DNA of 64,000 bases. It comes from Absidia repens. Lineage: Eukaryota; Mucoromycota; Mucoromycetes; Mucorales; Cunninghamellaceae. The position numbers and the translations under genes were made by a program. The stretch lies in contig MCGE01000058.1 in NCBI GenBank assembly GCA_002105175.1, forward strand, positions 47,886 through 111,885, in the 5' to 3' direction. Within the stretch, counting starts at the first letter, position 1. The number at the start of each line of letters is the position of its first letter. A model generated the notes under the pieces. The model did not search any database and was not told the DNA's origin. It was given only the letters and a program-made list of their open reading frames with translations. Below are positions 1-11,779 of the stretch, one piece after another.

Positions 1-1995
1 GTTCCGACAATGAAGTGAATGATGATTTCGTATCCCTAGATAGTCATCCAATAAAGATTAGTTTTACTATTTCTCCCCCTGTGTAAAACCATTTACCTTC
101 CAGAAGCCACACTAAGATATTGCTTTGAACCATCCAACATTGCAATTAGGGTCTGGCAAGCAGCGATTCGGACAGTTACCATAGGATCATAGATTAATAA
201 GGTGATTAATGAATAAGGTTGATGATCTGACCGTAGAATGGGAGACAACGGGTAAATTGTAGCAGTTGTTGTGGGAGTGATGATATGAGGGGTAGTTGAT
301 AGATGTGACGCCAAAAGATGATTCTTCAAAAATACTGAAAAGGAATCTGGAATGAACTTTTGCCAATGTGGGTATAATGTTTTGGGTTGTGTCTATGTTC
401 AAAGGTATAAGAAAAAAAGAAAATCAGTAGGAAGAAACATTTCGGCGGGAAGAAGTTTTGCTCTTACCTTTGCAATGGATAATAAACATAAGACAGCATT
501 GATTCTAATTTTTGCATCATCACGGCTATATAATATAAATGTAACACAGTGCCAAATAAATAACAGGGTCCCTAAATGAATATACAATATATAAAATCAT
601 TCTTACAATTTTCTTGGGTTGAAGGTCATGCCATCCGAGTCCGACATTTCTGAATCCGAGCTAATGATTCCATTCGAGAGATATCTTGAGTTTGCTGATC
701 GCCATGAGAGTTGCTGGTGGTAAGGTTGAGTGATGGAAGAGCGAGGCGAACGATTCAAACCATGCAAGCGGGGCCCATTCTTGGTTGACATATCTTAACA
801 GGTATAAATGTTTTTTTTTTAGTACTACGTTTATCTAATCGACTTTTTCTTCAGCTTTACCTTTGGAGGAAGAGGATGGTGATGCCATTGCGTAAAGGTG
901 CTGGTATGATTGGACATTGACATGCATAAATACAAATGTATGGATAATATCAACAATATCACAAAGTGGATTGGTGACCAATGTCCTATCTTGTGACAGT
1001 AATAGTTGCAGTGCACGTAGGGTGCTGCTGGCTACCTAAAAAAAAAGAAAAGAAAAAAGGACTGAGAAACAAAGCAATAAACGATCGTGAGTAAATCTTT
1101 TTTTTTTTTTTTTTTGAATTTACCTTTCGTACAGCCGGATCAGTAAAATCAAGACTAGTTGAAGAGGCTACCATGATAGTTCCCTTATTTGTTTGACTGA
1201 CCACACACAGATTGGAAAGTAAGACTTGGTATATATCTTTGTAGTATGATTGAAGTTTTGCCCCTGCCCCTGCGCAAAGATTGCCCACACAATTTATCGA
1301 CATGCGACGTATTTCTAACGGTTTCACAGATCGTTCCGCATATTTCAATAGTAAAGGTGTCAAGCGACTGTAAAACTACTCAAACAAAGAAATAAATAGT
1401 TAGGTGGCCAGTCTGTTTACGTGCCCTTTCCCCGCCTTCAACTTTACTTTGCTGGTATTAGTACTGTTTTCATAAAGCAGAGCACTGAGTGCACGAAGGA
1501 TATCAACACGATGTTCAGCCATCACTTGAGAAGAGTCTAGTCCATCTGAAAGATATGTCATGCATTTTTCAAAGGAGGAGGCACGAAAACTTGATAATCG
1601 AATCTATAGGATTAAAAAAAAAAGTGTCAAGAACAGTTTAATTGCAGGAGAAAAAAAAAAAAAAAAAAAAGAAAAGAAAAAGAAACATACCTGCTTTGTG
1701 CATTGCTTGAATATAAAATGGCAAAAAGAAGAGCAGGCCTTGTGGTGAATAGGAATAGAGTTCGTCCCCATTACAATTAGATCTATGATTTGCTAAATGA
1801 GAAATGAATTCGCTTTATTAGCGACAAGTAAAGAATACGGGTATGTCAGATTGGTTTTGAGTATCATACCTGGTCCGTGTAGTCCTTGTCTTGCGTAGTT
1901 GATTTATTGCACTGATCAAGTAACTCCATAAGAGTATCAGGTGGTACTGGAGTAGGTGACCTAAGGCTCTGTTCAAGTTGTAGTAACGGTTTCAT
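1..1995 (-). CDS. HEATR6-like HEAT-repeat protein (5' part; runs off the left edge)
   Basis: Multi-exon minus-strand gene. I start it at the ATG at 1995, whose first exon (1995-1870) encodes 42 residues and ends at a GTATGA donor. Later exons read in frame through segments such as SRLTPLLLKYAERSVKPLEI (near 1370), a Ser/Asp stretch SSDSEMSDSD (near 640), FIPDSFSVFLKNHLL (near 350) and LDGSKQYLSVAS (near 110). The order SDSE-type acidic patch, FIPD, then a 'GSKQ(Y/F)L' helix matches the DUF4042/HEATR6 family as I know it. These proteins are built of helical repeats; their molecular role is poorly defined. The last visible exon begins after the acceptor near 37 and continues beyond the window, so the C-terminal part is missing. 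Introns contain poly-T runs. Family assignment is fairly sure; exact exon edges are by eye. Confidence 0.75.
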
Positions 1996-2162
1996 AGTAT
2001 AATTCCACTAAAGAAGAGCAACAACAGAAAAAAAAAAAAAAAAGATTCAAAATACCCCATACTTGAATCGCCGACATATATTGAAGTTTTTTTTTTTTTT
2101 TTCTTTTTTTTTTTTATGCTTCTTTATTTTTATTTTTACGAACCACCTTTTTAAACACCACA
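1996..2162. promoter_or_regulatory. Compact bidirectional promoter between the HEATR6-like and F-box genes
   Basis: Only 167 bases separate the divergent start codons at 1995 (minus) and 2163 (plus). The interval contains poly-A and poly-T runs (about 2029-2043 and 2087-2115), which in fungi often mark nucleosome-poor promoter DNA. No clear TATA box was seen. That it acts as a shared promoter is inferred from geometry alone. Confidence 0.45.
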
Positions 2163-4036
2163 ATGGATATTACACCCACATTGTCAACGGAGAAAGAGCT
2201 GGATGAGTTTCGCGCTCAATGGAAACAAGAAGTCACCTCCCGCCATCAACAACAGCAACAGCATCGACAACAAGTCGGGGAAAGTGGATCTGTATCAGTA
2301 AAAACTGCGGCGACGAGATATGATGATGTTGTACGACAAGCAGAATCACTCTCTTTACACGAACCATCAATAGAAAAAGGCAAGAGTGACTACGGCAATA
2401 AGCAAAACGCAACGATGACTTTGGGACATGAGGAAACCATCAATCTTGTGGAAAAGAACCAACACGATGCGCAACAGCAGCAGCAAGAAGAAAAAGACGA
2501 ACCTGTCACAGCAATGGCTCATTATATCAAGGCTGTGGATCATGAGCGACAAGGTCAATTGGGAAAAGGTATCCACAAAATATGAACAAGAAACAAACAC
2601 ATGTGCTGATAGTCATTAATATATGTATATGTTTTACGATAAGCGCTTTATTTTTATCGGCAAGCCTTTCGACTGAACAGGGATATTGATTATGATTACA
2701 AGCGACATTATCAGACACACATTCTCCCAGAAATACAAAAAGAAGAACAGCAATTGAAAAAGACGGGTGGCAGTGGTGTTGGTGATATCACTACTGATGA
2801 AGGCGGTGTTGCTAGCGGACTTGATCATAGCGGTGAAGGGATTGATGGCACTTTTCGACACATCGTTCCTATGGGGATTGAATATGAACAGCCAAAAATC
2901 ACTGATGAAACCAAAACTTTCTCCTTTACTTGGCAAGATCCTTTGACTCCTTTGATGGATGAATTCTTTCAACAGAATACTGACTTTGTACCAGCTCTTG
3001 ATTACAAACCTGTCTTGATATCTAAATTACCAAGTAAGTACAATCAATCATTCGCAAAACCATTCTTTTGACCTTTTTTTTTTCTTTCTTTTTTTTATTA
3101 AAAAAACACAAAAACAACATAGATGAAATTCTGTTAACAGTTTTGAAGCACTTATTCCTCAGGTCTCTCTCCTCTAGTGCCAAGGTTGCTTTGGTATGCA
3201 AACGTCTCTTTCTTTTGACCAGAACTCCATCCCTGTGGCGTTACTTATGCGAACATGCATATCGATCACCGAATATGACAATGGCAGAATCGCGCCGCAT
3301 TCAATTGGATCAGGTACAGCGATACTATGGCGGTGGATGGTACAATATGTTTGTTGAACGGCCACGTATTCGCTATGACGGGGTGTATATATCGACGTGC
3401 CATTATATCCGACCAGGGACGTCAGAAACATCATGGAATCAGCCTGTCCATCTGGTGACTTATTATCGATACCTGCGTTTCTTCCCTGATGGCCGAGTGG
3501 TGAAACATGTGACTACGGACGAACCTGCACAGGTGGTGAAACAATTGGATCGATCCTTTTCAAAACGGCAAACATTCCAAGGGCGGTTCCAGTGGAAACG
3601 GGAAGTGGATGACGATGACAGCAATGATAGTGCAGGTCGACAAAAACAGCAACCAATGACGACCTTGCGGATTGAAGCTCAAGATTGTACGCTACCCTTT
3701 GAATACTTCTTTTTTCAACTGTCTGTCAAGGGGACACACCGTGGAAGACACAACAAATTGGGATGGAAGAAATATACTAGTATCAACCAACGGCACCTCG
3801 AAGAGCATTATTACCGACAGCAACAACAACAACAGCAGCAGCAGCAGCTACAGCATTATCATCAGCAGGAAATGCGCTATGGAAGACTGGCCCCGGCCTA
3901 CTCGATATTGGAAGGACAAGAAGACGGCTCTCTGGAGGCTTTTGAACATGTGTATGATTTGAAATTGATGAAACCCTACTACTTTAGTCCTGTACGCAGC
4001 TATCGTGTGGATTACCCTGATGATGATGACCTTTAG
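2163..4036 (+). CDS. F-box protein, FBXO9/Hrt3/Pof7 type
   Basis: Three exons, 2163-2568, 2644-3033 and 3123-4036, join in frame to give 569 residues. An N-terminal region with poly-Gln and acidic stretches is followed by a short TPR/MIT-like helical segment (AMAHYIKAVDHERQGQLGKA then LYFYRQAFRLNRDIDYDYK), which FBXO9 proteins carry before the F-box. The F-box lies at about residues 263-315 (LPNEILLTVLKHLFLRSLSS, then LVCKRLFLL and LWRYLCEHAY). The C-terminal half contains W.F.D.R- and FHG-like FBXO9 features and a poly-Gln tract near 3820-3860. In this family the protein is the substrate adaptor of an SCF ubiquitin ligase. The 3' UTR carries a TTAGTA array and an AATAAA signal at 4283. The assignment is strong; substrates cannot be read from the sequence. 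Confidence 0.85.
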
Positions 4037-4121
4037 CTGAATATATACTATTACTATATTGTTATTGTTATTATTATTATTGATATTATATAGTAATAGA
4101 AGTGATGATATTAGTATTCTG

Positions 4122-4254
4122 TTAGTATTAGTATTAGTATTAGTATTAGTATTAGTATTAGTATTAGTATTAGTATTAGTATTAGTATTAGTATTAGTAT
4201 TAGTATTAGTATTAGTATTAGTATTAGTATTAGTATTAGTATTAGTATTAGTAT
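4122..4254 (+). repeat. TTAGTA hexanucleotide microsatellite
   Basis: About 22 nearly perfect copies of TTAGTA in uninterrupted tandem, located 86 bases after the F-box stop codon and upstream of an AATAAA at 4283-4288, so probably inside the 3' UTR. Both strands are open in long Val-Leu or Ile-Leu frames; these are repeat artefacts and not genes. Confidence 0.95.
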
Positions 4255-4288
4255 TGGCATATTGCTGTTATTATATTTATTGAATAAA

Positions 4289-4839
4289 ATGACGTAATCT
4301 ATACATCTCTTTAAGCACAGGGACAATAGTGATGATGATGATGATGATGATGATGGCGAATAGCAAAGGATATGTATTAATGTATCCTCGTGCTTGTATA
4401 TATCTATCGTTCAAGATTATTGCGCAAATTAGCAACCCTCCATTATCTCCTTTTTCATTACCTTTTGCATATACTGACTTTCCACTATTTGGCTACAAGT
4501 TTTACGTTTATGAAGCTTAGCGTAGTGTTAGCTGTCATGGTTTACATCTGCATCCGAATAAAATATACCTTGTATTTTTACTAGTAGTGCTTCTTCAAAT
4601 GGGGTGTAAATAAAAAAGTCTGCTACTTCTAGAAATTGTGCTTAGTGCTCAGTATCATAAATATACATTGTTGTTAGAGGCTCACAAAACTGATACAATA
4701 GAAAAAATTGTTTATTATTCGATAAGTTAAAGAATGGTTGATAAAAATGATGTATTTGACTGAAGCATATTCGTAGAGACTAAAACTAAAAACGAGGTTC
4801 TCATTGTAGCAAGTAATTCAATAGAAGGATTTATTGAGG
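4289..4839. other. Intergenic stretch, no gene seen
   Basis: Contains a short TGA/GAT trinucleotide run at about 4329-4354 and AT-rich sequence with AATAAA at 4557. No convincing coding exon was found on either strand. Confidence 0.6.
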
Positions 4840-5363
4840 GGAGGGGGCGAATGACGGGACTAGTGAGAGTTCTGATGAATGACCAACACTAATAGATGCT
4901 GTATGTGCATGTAGAACAGAAACTAGCATATAGATGATATGACAATGAGAGACACTTGTTATTGAAAGTGGTGATAAAAAAGTGAATTTATAGCACAAGA
5001 CATGAGTGAGACTAATGGGACGTTTTTAATCAAAGGAAGTAAAAAGAGATATATTTTATTCAGAAGTATATATAAATTATGGACAAATTAACACTAAACT
5101 AAGCTGATGGAGACTCCAATAAATCAACTAATGGTGGTTCTAAATCCTAAATCCAAATTGAAACGGTTTCCTCATGCAACTTGTAGTCCCTGAGCTGAAA
5201 CTCCTTCTAAACTAGTCCTGACACTAATATAAGTCCAACATAGAACCATAGAAGTTGAATACTGGATAAAAAAATAAAAAGAAGAAAAATAATCAAAAAG
5301 AAAGAGAGCCGAATAATAAAAAAGGCGGCAGAGAGAAAATAAATACTTCACGTGGGCGGGATT
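4840..5363 (-). repeat. Dispersed repeat family copy A (minus orientation)
   Basis: Read on the minus strand it starts at TTTCAAATCCCGCCCACGTG (near 5363), runs through a pyrimidine tract, the core containing GTCAGGACTAGTTTAGAAGG (near 5215) and GGTTTAGTGTTAATTTGT-like sequence, and ends in degenerate sub-repeats containing CCCATTAGTCTCACTCATGT (near 5010) and GTGTTGG (near 4885). The same landmarks in the same order occur in ten other places in this window. No open frame is shared by the copies, so it is treated as non-coding repeat DNA. Confidence 0.85.
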
Positions 5364-5993
5364 TGAAATAATTTTGGTCTTCCCTTTTTTTTCGCAATGA
5401 TCAGCAGTGTAAGGCATCATCGACATGGCAATACTGTTATCAGGACACAGTAGACACCACCATTCAGCAAAAAGGGTATGTTGGCACCCTTTTCCTTTTA
5501 CAGCATCCAGCATCGACAGCATTGCAGGCTATGTCATTTCTCTAAAGCAATCACCACCATTCAGTATTGGTAGTATAATGATTCTCTTTTAATAATGGCT
5601 TTGTCGTGGAATATTTAGAGCTAATCATTTTCTTTTCAGAATCGTTTGCCACTTACTGCACAATAGCATACCTTCTAATTTATATCATTGGTAATAATGG
5701 AATGCGTATTTCCTTATTGCTTTACTACCATTTTTGCATGTTGGTTGGCAAGATGGGATCTGATATATGATAAATACTCCCATTCTCCACCTTATCTCAG
5801 TGACGATACACGCCCTCTGATCAATGCTTTTTTACTAAAGTGGATAGCATAAAACCTATCGAATAGTTTGCTTCTTCAGCAGATCAGAAAACTATAACAG
5901 GACGTTCGTCGTACAATTTAAAACACCGCAGCATATGGCTTTTTTTTTTTTGATTCGAAAATTCTTGTTTGTCCATTTTCCCCCCCAAACACA
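5364..5993. other. Intergenic region upstream of the thioesterase-like gene
   Basis: AT-rich with a poly-T run at 5940-5951 just before the start codon at 5994. No exon with a recognisable protein was found. Confidence 0.5.
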
Positions 5994-6889
5994 ATGTCCT
6001 CGGAACAGTCAATTTTATCAAAAGCCTTATATCAACACCTTCAAGCAACAATACAACTGTTTCAAGTGGCATTAGCTTTAGAGTGGACTATACTTACTCG
6101 ATTTATTGTTGGAGTGATTGTCGCCACCTGCCTTTCGATTCTTTATCTTGTCTGGACTCTACGAGATTCACAACAACCTCTTGTTGTTTGGGAAAAGCTT
6201 AACAAACCGTTGGTAACACTCTTTCGACCCAAGTTGTTTGCCTATCTACTCTCTGGTGTCAATCCTTATGCGGGAAGTATTGGTAGGTAAAGAAAAAGAC
6301 AAGGAATATCAAATTAACAAGTCATTTTATACGTATGACAGATCTCCGTGTATCAACTTTTTCGAAAGGCTTTTGCACTGGTATCATGCGTGTAAGTTGT
6401 GGATTGAGAAAGATAGACGGTGACACTTATTTGATAGCCTTTTTTTATGTAGGATCGACACAGGAATCGGAACCCTTATAAAAGGTAAACTTGATGAGTA
6501 CAAAAGTCAAAAGTGCAGTACTCATATTTGTTTATTAGTATTCATGCTACTGCGCTGGCAACCTTAGCTGAGACAATAGGTGGACTGGCTCTCTTAAGTA
6601 CATTAGGAACGAAGGATAGTGCTATTTTAGTATCAATGACAATGGACGTAAGTGTGAAAAAGGAAATTGAAAAAAAAATGATGAATTAGTGACATATATA
6701 TATACTTTCAACTAGTTCAAGAAAAAGGCAAGAGGTTTGTTGACTGCATCCTCTGAACTCACACCATCGTTAGTTGATGACGATGAAGAATCAAATCCAA
6801 CTAAGACAGAGGTGGTGATCAAAGATCGATTATTGGATACTGTAGCGGTAGCGCACTTTGAATGGGATGTTCAACGAAATGAAGCATAG
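5994..6889 (+). CDS. DUF4442 hot-dog-fold thioesterase-like protein
   Basis: Five exons join in frame to 217 residues: 5994-6282, 6342-6391, 6453-6484, 6539-6647, 6716-6889. A predicted membrane or signal-anchor helix (about residues 32-58, ILTRFIVGVIVATCLSILYL) precedes the conserved block. That block reads LLSGVNPYAGSI, then DLRVSTFSKGFC, then DRHRNRNPYKSIHATALATL, the latter matching the R.R.N...SIHA.A..NL signature of DUF4442/PaaI-related hot-dog proteins, followed by TIGGLALLS and a late FKKKARGLLTAS strand. Members are thought to act on acyl-thioesters; the substrate here is unknown. The N-terminal helix suggests a membrane or mitochondrial location. Exon 3 is only 32 bases. The family call is good; catalytic activity is inference. 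Confidence 0.8.
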
Positions 6890-7535
6890 TGGTATGTCGT
6901 GTAACAACTACGATTGTGCGACACACACATCTCCCACACATCACATTTTACTTCCCTCATCCTCATCACAATATACATAGTCATTGTTATTATTAGTATT
7001 TTTATTATTATTATTAGTAGTAATAGTAGTTAGTATTATTACTGTAGTTTGTAGTTTAGTTATTATATATCCTCTTCTTCATTTATTTATTTATTTATTT
7101 ATTTTTATACTGCATATTAGTAGTCAACCCAATTTTTTATTTATTTTATATACCGCAACCTTTTTGTTTTGATATTTTACATCAGTATGTGTAGATTATA
7201 TATTATTATGTATCAAATAAAGTACCATCAGACAGGTGCTTCGCTTGTTTGGTTCTAAACATGATACCTTTTGTTGACACCTTTTAAGCACATGGCTGTT
7301 GCTCTTGATGCAAATGACAAAAATTTTAAATAAAGACCGCCCCTAGTTGTTTTTTGTTGACCCGCCCTTTTGTTATTATTTTTTTCTTTTTCTTCTTCTT
7401 TCACCCTTCACAATCCCCCCTTTTTTTTTCTTATACTTATGTACTAGTCTTTTTTATTTTTATTTTTTATTTTTTCTCTTTCTTTTATATTTACCTTTTC
7501 AACAAACTATACCAAATATCCAAAAAAGCCATACC
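6890..7535. other. Intergenic region with TTATT/ATTT repeats and a pyrimidine-rich leader
   Basis: Contains ATT- and TTTA-type simple sequence (about 6978-7100), an AATAAA at 7216, then a long T/C-rich stretch (7368-7500) leading to the start codon at 7536. The ORFs here are low-complexity Phe/Leu frames and are not counted as genes. Confidence 0.6.
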
Positions 7536-9386
7536 ATGATATCACAAACTGATGGCTCTTTACCCATTCGAAAGGTAGACTAAAATAACAGAATGTCCTC
7601 ATTTTGTTTTATTTTTATACTAAATATTTGTTTCTTAGAATGCTTGCCTTGTTTGTAGTGTTTGTTTTACTTGCTCAAAGGTAAGTCTGGAGGTTTATCT
7701 CTTGTTTCTTTACTCAGTCCACAATTATTTTAATTTTACTAGACATATGGTGTTGATTGCAGTTGTGACAACATTCAACCTAGGCGTGGCAAGAATTTAC
7801 CTGGAGGCAGTCTTGATTCCAGGGCGAAAAAGCTACATGCGGTGGATAAGGACGACTATGACTTCTCAATACGGTGGCTAACTGAAAACGCGCATACTAT
7901 CTACAAAAACGAATATGATCAAGTGGTGGGATTATTACAAGCGGATGAAGTCTCACTATGCAAGGCACACAGTTCTACTCTGTATCGAGCAAAAAAACGC
8001 CACGAACGCCGATTATCACAACAAGCGCCTCCTTCACCAGCCGATTCGAATGGGAACTCGCACGATTATTTACCTCACACTTTACCAGCTCCCTCATCTC
8101 CTACGCCTCTTATGATGGATCCCTCTTCTTCTCCTTCTCATTTGCGGCGGAGGGACAGTGCTCTTAATGATATGACTGATGATGGAATTCCTCCGGGTGG
8201 TTTGGCTGCAAAGGTCAAGGAACTACAGTATCGATACTCGTCATATCGTCGCCCCTCTTCGTGTGGTGGTGCTGGTTACAATGATCATCTTCCTCCTTTA
8301 CCTGATTTTACAACAATGTCCGCTTCCACATCCATGAAACGAAAACGAACGACCCATCATCCTTGGCGATATGCGTCATCTTCGCCTCCTCCTCCTCCCC
8401 CACCATTGTCCAGTGCTAGTACTCCTTTGTTTACATCAAACTCTGTTTTAGGCTATTCTGGTGTTTCCTCCACTACTTCTTCTTTACATCCAAATCTACA
8501 TGACAATTCACATCCTCTACCTCCTCTTCCACATCCCCAACCTCCTCCTCATCATCATCATCATCACCACCACCACCCCCATGATACGATCGATCCATAT
8601 ATATCTCAACAGTTGCCACCCCTTCAATTAACACCTCCGACATCTCAGCAACAACAAAATATTTGTTATACTCAACAACCTTCTCAAAATTCACGGGTAC
8701 TTCCTAGCTCTTCATCTTTATTTATGGCTTTCCAACAACAAGCATGTATTTCACCATCATCAACATATTCTTGTGGCATGACTCATCATCAACATGATGC
8801 ACCTCAACAACAACTACAACAACCATCCAGACTAGTAGTTGAAACCATTTCACTGAAAACCGATCGATTCCAAAGCATACGTCCAATCATGACTTCTGAT
8901 GCGGCAATCAAAAAGGATCCAATGCAAATGGATGATACACCAATGGATACTTCCAATCCCTCTACGTCTTCTTCTTCGTCATCGTCTTCTTCCTCCTCCT
9001 CCTCTTCTTCAACCATATCATCACCATCTCCACCCACTTTACAAAATTTGGTCTCATCCTCTTCTACCCCCTCTAGTTATAGTCACTCCTCTTCTGTCAC
9101 CATTACCAATCCCAGTTGGCCAAGTTTTTACTTTATTCGCAATTTGGCTATCACGGACACCTTCACCTTTTATCAGTTATTGGAAGAAATAGAAATGGAT
9201 CGACCGCCTCCAGGAAAACGCATGGTCATCTCCAATGCCACCAACGATACCTTTTATCCTCTTCATGAACCCATCCGTAACGTTCTCCGTGATCCTCCTT
9301 CGTCTCATGTGGAATTATGTCTCGGTATATGTGATAAACCTTCCTTTGATTGGTCCTCTTTGGGAAATGGAAATGCAAGATCCTAG
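7536..9386 (+). CDS. Unrecognised 574-residue protein with an N-terminal cysteine cluster
   Basis: Three exons: 7536-7574 (13 codons), 7639-7680 (14 codons) and 7743-9386, all with good GT/AG sites and continuous frame. Residues 16-35 hold six cysteines in the order CX2CX2CX2CX7CXC (ACLVCSVCFTCSK, then VDCSC), a plausible zinc or metal site. After it comes a helical stretch (DYDFSIRWLTENAHTIYKNE) and a basic patch (YRAKKRHERRL). The middle is low complexity: Pro, His, Gln and Ser runs, including a 9-His run near 8550. The last 85 or so residues are again ordered-looking (FYFIRNLAITDTFTFYQLLE, KRMVISN, VELCLGICDKP), with an alternating strand/helix pattern that could be a beta-grasp or PB1-like fold. 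I do not recognise the family. The overall look, metal cluster plus long disordered linker, suggests a nuclear regulator, but that is inference. Confidence 0.65.
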
Positions 9387-9602
9387 TCTATCTATTACTA
9401 CTATTACTTTTTTTTTTTTTTTTTTTTTTTTGGTCATTTATTCATTCATCGTCATCAACATTTCTCACACCCTTAGTTTATATTTGCATACACAATTTTT
9501 TTTTTTTTTTGCCCATTTGTCCGACAGCCGCGGTTTTTTTTTTCTCGTTGGTAATAAAAATGGAACACACACACAACACACACACACACACACACACACA
9601 AC

Positions 9603-9640
<38 letters not shown>

Positions 9641-9740
9641 CACACACACATTCACTCACACTCGCACATACACATATCTTTTCTTTTCCTTTCTTCATAT
9701 CTCCTACTTTTTTTTTTGTCCATGCCGAACCCTTTAGGTA
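9387..9740 (+). repeat. Poly-T runs and a CA dinucleotide microsatellite
   Basis: Long T runs at about 9410-9431 and 9497-9510 precede a CA/AC array at about 9566-9660, interrupted by a few ACACAAC units. Frames of Thr-His or Val-Cys across it are artefacts. It is probably the 3' UTR or downstream flank of the preceding gene. Confidence 0.85.
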
Positions 9741-11779
9741 AACAGTGATCATAAGTGTCAATTTAATTCTTTTTTTTTTTTTTTTGTTGTTGTTGCAAAA
9801 TTGACATTCCTTCATTAGATGTACCAGAATTTCCAGCACGAGATGGACCACAACGATTAGCAGCTGCGGATACATCCCAAGAAACTTGAGGGTAACCGGG
9901 GGGGGGGCGGGAGGGTAGGGGTTTGAACAGGAAATGTGTATGAAGAATGACCATGTTTATGTTTCATAGAGTGTACCTCAGCTAGCTAGATCTACAATGG
10001 ATGACTTGAAACAACTCAAAATCGACGGATAAATGCTTGGACAACCATTCAAGGCAAAAATATACAACATCACGCCTTGTATACCCTTTCATCCTACAGG
10101 CGTCAAGGAACTATTATGAGTGACTGGAAGAGATGGCATCAAGCTCTTTAGTAAGTGCAGTACTGATACTATGTGCATGTATTATCCTTCATCTTGACAG
10201 AGCTATCTTTTTCTTCTTCACTAGTGCCGACTCATTCAGGGGTGAATGTTGAGTTCATGTTGGATGCTTCCCTAGTAGGATTTTTGTTATCTAGTGGAAA
10301 CTAGTAGATTTAGCTTACTGTTATAGAACGTCTCACACATACACTTAGATACGTATGTATATATTTATTTATTTATTTATCCCTATTTAGTATTCATTAT
10401 CATTGCATCTCAATTGTTATTTTTGTTGATATGGTGCCCACTTTTGTAAGCATATTTACTATTCTCTATTTATTATCATTATCATTACTGTCACTAGGAC
10501 ATACGTAATATATATACACATCCCATTACAAAATAAAATAAAAATGAACTATGAATATATGTCTTTCTTGTCCCATTGATTATGATATAGGTCAGTTACA
10601 TGACTTGGTTCATTATTAATTTGATGCTAAAATGGATATATGGTAGTTGTTGTCCAACATTGGCTTTAGGCTAGGATGTGTGAAAAGAGACGGAACGGGG
10701 GAATGATTTGGGCAGTGATAGGTGCAGGTTGGATATAGTTAAAAAATAAGACTGTGTGAGGGAATTACTTTACTGTACATTGGCTAAATTTCCTTTGGGA
10801 AATATGAAAGCTGTAAATTGTCGCGAAACGCTTATGAAATTAAAAAAAAGTCCAAAGTCCGCGATGACAGCCATGGTCACTCTTTGTGATTTAATGTGTG
10901 TGTATTAAGTAGGAGTAATGGAAGGTGGACTTCTGGTCGGCTTGAGATAGGAGTGAGGTCCTATACTCTGGTGACAAAATAATAATAATAATTCCCGTAT
11001 AGTAAGAGACTGTTGTGATATTCGATCATTGTTAAAAGTATGAAAGATCTTTTTGTTTGATTGGCAGGACCATTCTCCTGAGTGTAACAAAAAAAAAAAG
11101 TTTCGGCATCCCCCCTTGTTTATCAACGTAGCTGTCATACCAAATCAAGTTTCAATGGTCTGTATGCTTGCGATTTTTGTGATATGTCTGCGCGTGTCAC
11201 AATTGTAGGGTGTAGCCAAAAGGCTGACTGATAAGGAAGATCATGGCAATCACAAGGGTTGTCCCTATAGAACTGAAGGAGGGGTTTCAAGGGGGGAGGA
11301 TGAAATCAATCAAATGGATTGTATGCATGGGATTTTTATCATTCAAGCATCCCACTGTTAATTCTGATAACCAAATGAAAAAGTAAACTTTTTCCTCCTA
11401 TCAATTAGTTAAACGGGCGCTTGCGGGATTATATTTTATACTATAATGGTTTTGATATTCTTATCACCAGCCAATGAAAAATTCCCTCAATTTTTTTTTT
11501 TCAATAAAAACGCTCGAGAGAATGAGGTACTTTTTTTCTCGGATCTCTTTTTTTTTCTATTTTCTTTTTTTTTTTTTTTTTTCTTTCTTTCTCCTCTTTC
11601 CTTATTTTTTGCTTCAATCAATCTTTCTTACATTATCTTTGTTTGGGTAAGAACGAATATAAAAAATGCATAAAATGAGGAAAGTGACTTGTATGACTCA
11701 TTTTTTTTATTGAAATAACCCAAAGTAGTTCGCCACTTTCAGCCGATCCACGTTTATCAATTTCACTGATCCATTCAAC
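9741..11779. other. Intergenic region with possible exon remnants near 9.8-10.15 kb
   Basis: On the plus strand, short coding-like pieces occur at about 9819-9887 (DVPEFPARDGPQRLAAADTS) and 10013-10153 (RINAWTTIQGKNIQHHALYT, ending at TAG). They lie in different frames, no splice combination joined them, and no start was found, so they may be remnants of a dead gene or chance. A G run lies at 9899-9907. From 10.3 kb onward the DNA is AT-rich with TTTA repeats (10364-10380). It forms the upstream region of the GATA-factor gene, with T-rich stretches at 11486-11600. Confidence 0.4.

Noticed and set aside
4059..4326. Long Val-Leu and Ile-Leu frames on both strands
   Set aside because: They are translations of the TTAGTA microsatellite.
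8473..9037. Acidic minus-strand frames opposite the 574-residue gene
   Set aside because: Mirror images of Ser/Pro/His low-complexity codons on the plus strand; no splice or start support.
9235..9875. Frames of Thr-His, Val-Cys and Phe runs
   Set aside because: Products of the CA microsatellite and poly-T runs; they also overlap the end of a better supported gene in another frame.
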